64,000 nt of DNA from Gammaproteobacteria bacterium (lineage in GTDB: Bacteria > Pseudomonadota > Gammaproteobacteria > Xanthomonadales > Marinicellaceae): positions 594,501-658,500 of the forward strand of contig JAWLAO010000001.1 in NCBI GenBank assembly GCA_041395445.1, in the 5' to 3' direction. The notes under the pieces are model-generated. The model saw nothing but the letters and a program-made list of their open reading frames with translations, did not search any database and had not been told where the DNA came from. This document shows positions 59,618 to 64,000 of the stretch, piece by piece. Position 1 is the first letter of the stretch; the number at the start of each line of letters is the position of its first letter. The position numbers and the translations under genes were made by a program.

Positions 59618-60544
59618 TTAGACTTCCTCTTCAAATGCCGTTGACAGAATTTGTAAAACCAAATCTGCAAAATTCCAGCCAATGGCAGCAGCCGCTTTAG
59701 GAACCAAGCTGGTTTTTGTCATTCCAGGTGTTGTATTCGCTTCCAAAAACCATCTGTTTCCTTTTTCATCCAAAATAAAATCCACCCGAGCCCAACCTTT
59801 AAGTTTTAAACAGTTGTAAACTATGAGAGCATCGCTTTGTAAAGCCTTTTCTATTTCATCATCCAATCCACTTGGACAAAAGTATTGTGTCTGATTACTT
59901 TTATATTTGGCTTCATAGTCGTACAACCCAACATAAGGCTGAATACGAATGACCGGTAACGCCTCACCTTTAATGATTGATACCGTACACTCTTGTCCTT
60001 TAATAAAGGATTCAACCAAAACCGAATCCACATCTCCAAGTGCTTTTTCTACAGATTTTTTGAGTTCTTCAACGGAATCGGCATAATACAAGCCAACACT
60101 GGAGCCTTCTTCAGTTGGTTTTACAATCCAAGGTCCTTTATCTGTTATTTGTAACTCTGAAGGTTTTTTCAGGAGTTGAGATTTAGGTGTTAGAATTCCT
60201 TTAGCACTTGCCAGAGTTTTCGCCGTATTCTTATTCCAACTCAATACAGCGCCTTGAGCATCACAACCCGTGAAAGGAATATTCATACACGCAAGCAAAC
60301 CTGCCAAATGACCATTTTCACCGGATTCTCCATGCAGAATATTAAACACTGCATCGAAATTTTGCGGATTAGATGCAAGCAATTCCTTAACTCCATCAAT
60401 GGCAACAGCTTTTACTCCTGATGATAATAATGCATCCAGAACTGCATTTCCCGAGTTGAGTGAAACCTCGCGTTCTGCAGATTCACCACCCATCACAACT
60501 GCAATTTTTAGCTCATTCAGTGGTTTTGGAAATTTAAGGTTCAT
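59618..60544 (-). CDS. ddl: D-alanine--D-alanine ligase
   Basis: This 308-residue ATP-grasp enzyme makes the D-Ala-D-Ala of the peptidoglycan stem. Key parts are VVMGGESAEREVSLNSG, GESGENGHLAGLLACMNIPFTGCD (read in parts), PWIVKPTEEGSSVGL and WFLEANTTPGMTKTSLVPKAA (read in parts). The ATG at 60544 gives MNLKFPKPLN and has GGAG 8 bases upstream; it overlaps murC by 11 bases. Upstream in-frame codons back to 60616 lie inside murC. Confidence 0.95.
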   Translation of the reverse strand: MNLKFPKPLNELKIAVVMGGESAEREVSLNSGNAVLDALLSSGVKAVAIDGVKELLASNPQNFDAVFNILHGESGENGHLAGLLACMNIPFTGCDAQGAVLSWNKNTAKTLASAKGILTPKSQLLKKPSELQITDKGPWIVKPTEEGSSVGLYYADSVEELKKSVEKALGDVDSVLVESFIKGQECTVSIIKGEALPVIRIQPYVGLYDYEAKYKSNQTQYFCPSGLDDEIEKALQSDALIVYNCLKLKGWARVDFILDEKGNRWFLEANTTPGMTKTSLVPKAAAAIGWNFADLVLQILSTAFEEEV

Positions 60545-61973
60545 AATGTTCTCCATTTTCCAAGGTACCACTTTTAGCAATTTGTTTACTGACTTTACCG
60601 ATACTACCGGCACCAACCATTAACACTAAATCTCCATCATGAATTATGTTTTGCAAATCAGTTTGCAGGTTTTCAATATCAGCTATATAAATCGGGTCGA
60701 TTTTTCCTCTCGCTCGAATACTTCTGCTGAGATCCGCTGACTCAAAACCGGAAATTGAATTCTCGCCCGCTGCATATACATCGGTTAAAATCAAAACATC
60801 GGCATGGTTTAATGCTTCGGTGAACTCATCAAATAAATCTCGTGTTCGTGTGTATCGATGAGGTTGGAAAACCACTACTAAACGATTATCCCAACCTTGA
60901 CGACTCGCCTGAATCACTGCCTGAAGCTCTGTTGGATGATGAGCATAATCATCCACCAAAGTGAAATACCCTGATTTACATTTGATGTTTTCTGTTAAAT
61001 TAAATCTTCTGCCAATTCCGGCAAAGTCAGCGAGACCTTTCGCAATGTTTTGAGCATCCACACCTAACTCCAAACCAACTGCAAATGCTGCCAAGGCATT
61101 TTGAACATTATGTAAACCGGGCAGATTAATCACTACATTTTGCGCAACAACTGCGTTGTCATTTAGCACATCAAAACTCATATTAATTTGATGATGTTTG
61201 ATATTCACAGCACGAATTATTGCTGTTTCGCTGAGTCCATAAGTTATAGTCGGACGTAACAAACGTGATGCTAATTCAGCAACATGCTCATCATCCACAC
61301 ACAAAATTGCCACACCATAGAATGGCAAATGATGCAAAAAGTTATTAAATGCTTGTTTCAATAGAGAAAAACGCCCTTCAAAGGTCTGCATGTGATCCGC
61401 ATCAATATTTGTAACAACCGCTAAAACCGGTTGTAATAGCTGAAAAGAGCCATCACTTTCATCCGCTTCTGCGACTAAATATTCGCTGGTTCCCAGCCCG
61501 GCATTTGTTCCTGCCGAATTCAATAAACCACCAATTACAAATGTCGGATCTAAGTGCCCTGCAGCCAAAACACTTGCTATTAAAGATGTGGTGGTGGTTT
61601 TTCCATGCGTTCCGGCAACTGCTATCCCGATTTTGAAACGCATCAACTCACCCAGCATTTCCGCTCTGGATAATATTGGCTTGCCACTTTCACGAGCAGC
61701 CACCAGTTCTGGGTTATCTTTTTGTATCGCTGATGAAATGACTACCACACTGGCATCATTTATATTTTCTGCTTTATGTCCAACGGCAACTGTAATTCCC
61801 ATATTTCTCAGGCGTTCAACCACGTCACCGGCTTGAATATCTGAACCTGAAACATTAAACCCAAGGTTATGCAAAACCTCAGCAATACCACTCATGCCAC
61901 TTCCGCCAATTCCAATCATGTGGATATTTTGCATACGGCTGACAAATCTGTTCTCGGGAGTCATATAACTCAT
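60534..61973 (-). CDS. murC: UDP-N-acetylmuramate--L-alanine ligase
   Basis: This 479-residue Mur ligase adds L-Ala, the first stem residue, to UDP-MurNAc. The N-terminal Rossmann loop is IHMIGIGGSGMSGIAEVL, the ATP loop GTHGKTTT (121-128). The central domain has ADESDGSFQLLQP and the C-terminal domain VDDYAHHPTE and FQPHRYTRT. The start at 61973 has GGAGGTAATGGC before it and overlaps the murG stop as ATGA. It is followed directly by ddl, without murB between them, as in E. coli. Confidence 0.97.
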   Translation of the reverse strand: MSYMTPENRFVSRMQNIHMIGIGGSGMSGIAEVLHNLGFNVSGSDIQAGDVVERLRNMGITVAVGHKAENINDASVVVISSAIQKDNPELVAARESGKPILSRAEMLGELMRFKIGIAVAGTHGKTTTTSLIASVLAAGHLDPTFVIGGLLNSAGTNAGLGTSEYLVAEADESDGSFQLLQPVLAVVTNIDADHMQTFEGRFSLLKQAFNNFLHHLPFYGVAILCVDDEHVAELASRLLRPTITYGLSETAIIRAVNIKHHQINMSFDVLNDNAVVAQNVVINLPGLHNVQNALAAFAVGLELGVDAQNIAKGLADFAGIGRRFNLTENIKCKSGYFTLVDDYAHHPTELQAVIQASRQGWDNRLVVVFQPHRYTRTRDLFDEFTEALNHADVLILTDVYAAGENSISGFESADLSRSIRARGKIDPIYIADIENLQTDLQNIIHDGDLVLMVGAGSIGKVSKQIAKSGTLENGEHYEP

Positions 61974-63016
61974 GCCATTACCTCCATGCAAATATCAGCG
62001 ATTGTTTTGGCACAATTCGGTTTATGTAATTTTTTTGAGGCTTCAGACATTTGCTTTCTTAATTCAACATTTTCTACCAAATCTTTGATAGTGGAACTGA
62101 GCTTTTCTTCGGAGTCCGACTCCTGCCAGATATAAGCTGCACCGCTATCAACCACATGCTTTGCATTTGAAGTTTGATGATCATCAACAGCATAAGGATA
62201 TGGAACAAAAATCGCCGGTAAACCAACCGCGTTGATTTCAGCAATTGTTAATGCTCCTGCTCTGGCAATAATAAAATCCGCCCAACTGTAAGTTGCTGCC
62301 ATATCATCAATAAATTCAACAACCTCGACCTCATCAGCTGATTGATAGTTTTCCTGAGTCATAGATTGATTATTTTTACCGCACTGGTGTTTGACTAATA
62401 TTTTTCCTGATTGAATCAAATCCTTTAATAAATCCGGAATTCGTGTATTTAAACTTTTTGCACCCAATGATCCACCAATAATTAAAACTCTTACTTTATC
62501 GTCGGAATTCTCTGTTTTTTTGCTATCTTCAATATCTTGTCTGACCGGATTTCCAACCCAAGTTGAGTTGTATAAACCATTCAAATTGAATCCTGTTAAT
62601 ACTTTTCTGGCCCAACGGGAAAGATATTTATTCGTCATTCCGAATTTGCTGTTTTGCTCATGGACAATCATTGGAATTCTTTTCAAACGAGCAGCTAATC
62701 CACCAGGACCGGCAACATATCCACCCATACTGACAACCAAAGAAACCTTTTCATTCTTAAGAAATTTTCCTGCACTTCTTGTCGCGCCAAATAGTTTAAA
62801 AGGCATTGTCAACAAACCTTTCAGACCCTTTCCACGCAATCCTTTGATTGTTAAAAGATGAATGGCAATTCCGTGTTTTTTTACTATTTCTTCCTCCATG
62901 CCACCAACTGCGCCCAACCAAACAATTTCCACATTTTGTTTCATTAGTTCTTTAGCCACTGCAATTCCTGGAAAAATATGCCCGCCGGTGCCGCCTGCCA
63001 TTATTGCAACTTTCAT
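61970..63016 (-). CDS. murG: UDP-GlcNAc--lipid I GlcNAc transferase MurG
   Basis: This 348-residue GT28 enzyme makes lipid II from lipid I at the inner face of the membrane. The glycine loops are GGTGGH (8-13) and MGGYVAGPGGLAA; the C-terminal donor domain has IIGGSLGAKSLN and ARAGALTIAEINAVGLPAIFVPYPYAVDDHQ (read in parts). Its start forms an ATGA overlap with the ftsW stop and its own stop overlaps murC. Confidence 0.96.
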   Translation of the reverse strand: MKVAIMAGGTGGHIFPGIAVAKELMKQNVEIVWLGAVGGMEEEIVKKHGIAIHLLTIKGLRGKGLKGLLTMPFKLFGATRSAGKFLKNEKVSLVVSMGGYVAGPGGLAARLKRIPMIVHEQNSKFGMTNKYLSRWARKVLTGFNLNGLYNSTWVGNPVRQDIEDSKKTENSDDKVRVLIIGGSLGAKSLNTRIPDLLKDLIQSGKILVKHQCGKNNQSMTQENYQSADEVEVVEFIDDMAATYSWADFIIARAGALTIAEINAVGLPAIFVPYPYAVDDHQTSNAKHVVDSGAAYIWQESDSEEKLSSTIKDLVENVELRKQMSEASKKLHKPNCAKTIADICMEVMA

Positions 63017-64000
63017 GATGACACCTCTGCTGATTTTTTCTTGATTGCTTTTACAAAATGGACTCGGTTTTCGTACGACACACGCATCACTAATGCAATT
63101 GCCAGAATATTCATCATGATTGCCGAACCACCCGAACTGATAAACGGCAAGGTTAAACCTTTAGTAGGCAACAATCCGAGATTCACTCCCATGCTTAAAA
63201 AAGTTTGTAGTGATAACCAAACTGCGATTCCGGCACAGGCATAGGATGAAAATTCTTTTCCAAGACTCAGTGCCACTTTGGAAATCGAAAAGATTCTGAA
63301 AATTAATAGTAGGTATATAACTATCAATGCTATTACTCCGACAAATCCCATCTCTTCAGCAAAAACCGAAAATACAAAATCGGTATGTGCTTCAGGCAAA
63401 TAGAATAATTTTTGTACACTTCCACCGACACCAATACCGGTGAGTTTTCCGCTTCCGATAGCTATTAATGCCTGAACCAACTGAAAACCGCCACCGAACG
63501 GATCGCTCCAGGGGTTTTGAAAACTAATCAATCTTTGAATTCGATAAGGCTCTGCATAAGCCAGAAATGCCATCATTGAGGCTGCAAACACTGCCAGAAT
63601 TAACAAGTCTCTAAATCTGGCTCCGGCAATGAAAACCATGAACAATGTAATTGTTAACAACAAAACAGCCGATCCAAAGTCAGGTTGCATGAGTAAAAGA
63701 ACAGCTAATAACCCCGACAACATCAATGGTTTCACAACACCTATAAATTTATGTTGTAAACCAACTTTATGACGAACAACATATCCCGCCAAATAAACAA
63801 TCATTGCTAGTTTAACCGCTTCAACAACTTGGAATCTTGAAATACCCAAGTTCAACCAGCGTCTGGCTCCACCGACTTTGACTCCCAAGCCCGGAACAAC
63901 CACCAAAATCAGTAGTAATAGCGAAATAATTATCAAAACCTTACTCAATTTTTGCATCCATTCCATTTTCATTGAAAGCACAATAAAACTGAGAAAAATT
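63013..64000 (-). CDS. ftsW: Septal peptidoglycan polymerase FtsW, N-terminus cut off
   Basis: The frame is open to the right edge (329 visible codons); about 70-90 N-terminal residues are outside the window. An internal GTG at 63981 is not the start. Residues align to FtsW from membrane segment 2 onward: VKVGGARRWLNLGISRFQVVEAVKLAMI (read in parts), FGSAVLLLTITLFMVFIAGARFRD, PFGGGFQLVQALIAIGSGKLTGIGVGGSVQK (read in parts) and PTKGLTLPFISSGGSA. It is a SEDS glycosyltransferase working with FtsI at the septum. murD, expected upstream, is not in the window. Confidence 0.93.
   Translation of the reverse strand, partial: IFLSFIVLSMKMEWMQKLSKVLIIISLLLLILVVVPGLGVKVGGARRWLNLGISRFQVVEAVKLAMIVYLAGYVVRHKVGLQHKFIGVVKPLMLSGLLAVLLLMQPDFGSAVLLLTITLFMVFIAGARFRDLLILAVFAASMMAFLAYAEPYRIQRLISFQNPWSDPFGGGFQLVQALIAIGSGKLTGIGVGGSVQKLFYLPEAHTDFVFSVFAEEMGFVGVIALIVIYLLLIFRIFSISKVALSLGKEFSSYACAGIAVWLSLQTFLSMGVNLGLLPTKGLTLPFISSGGSAIMMNILAIALVMRVSYENRVHFVKAIKKKSAEVSS

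Noticed and set aside
63979..63981. GTG at 63981 as ftsW start
   Set aside because: The frame continues to the window edge and aligns with internal FtsW sequence, so the true start is outside.

Overview
The window looks like the chromosome of an AT-rich, Gram-negative gammaproteobacterium. The evidence is LpxC (lipid A synthesis), an E. coli-like dcw cell-division order, and gammaproteobacterial ribosomal proteins and RNA polymerase. A MurL-type epimerase fragment and a regulatory-domain secreted protein recall Xanthomonadales-related or Marinicella-like bacteria, but that placement is inference. Almost everything is on the minus strand. The plus-strand genes are a cassette-like small gene, a putative regulator, and an OPT transporter with its partner.

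Region by region. 1-295: start of murL, cut by the window edge. 296-733 and 1022-1385: repeat-rich spacers around one small plus-strand gene (734-1021) that ends inside an attC-like hairpin, resembling an orphan integron cassette. 1386-13510: single genes or short runs, namely a glycine-zipper envelope protein, a putative HTH protein, 5'-nucleotidase/NAD kinase, a 998-residue secreted protein, Uup, a diguanylate cyclase, arginine deiminase, class II DAHP synthase and DsbB.

13575-45195: one contiguous block for gene expression. In transcription order (right to left) it holds tRNA-Tyr, tRNA-Gly, tRNA-Thr, tuf, tRNA-Trp, secE-nusG, rplKAJL, rpoBC, rpsLG-fusA-tuf, the S10 operon, the spc operon (with secY, without rpmJ) and the alpha operon (rpsM-K-D-rpoA-rplQ). 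Promoters are visible before the tRNAs, rpsL and rpsM, and an L10 leader precedes rplJ. The 299-base gap at 16424-16722 holds the rpsM promoter and no gene.

45341-52552: a compact exopolysaccharide locus with an initiating WecA-type transferase, an O-antigen polymerase/ligase-type protein, an outer-membrane barrel, a short export protein, a Wzc-type co-polymerase kinase and a VpsP-like protein. No flippase or other glycosyltransferase is present. 52661-54956: an OPT-family transporter and a small membrane protein. The gap 54957-55311 has a terminator at each end; I support no gene in it. 55312-64000: lpxC, ftsZ, ftsA, ftsQ, ddl, murC, murG and partial ftsW, which make peptidoglycan precursors and the septal ring.

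I do not see a CRISPR array, phage, insertion sequence, or clearly unprecedented multi-gene system. The least explained parts are the cassette/repeat region at 420-1350, the large secreted protein, and the minimal polysaccharide export locus.
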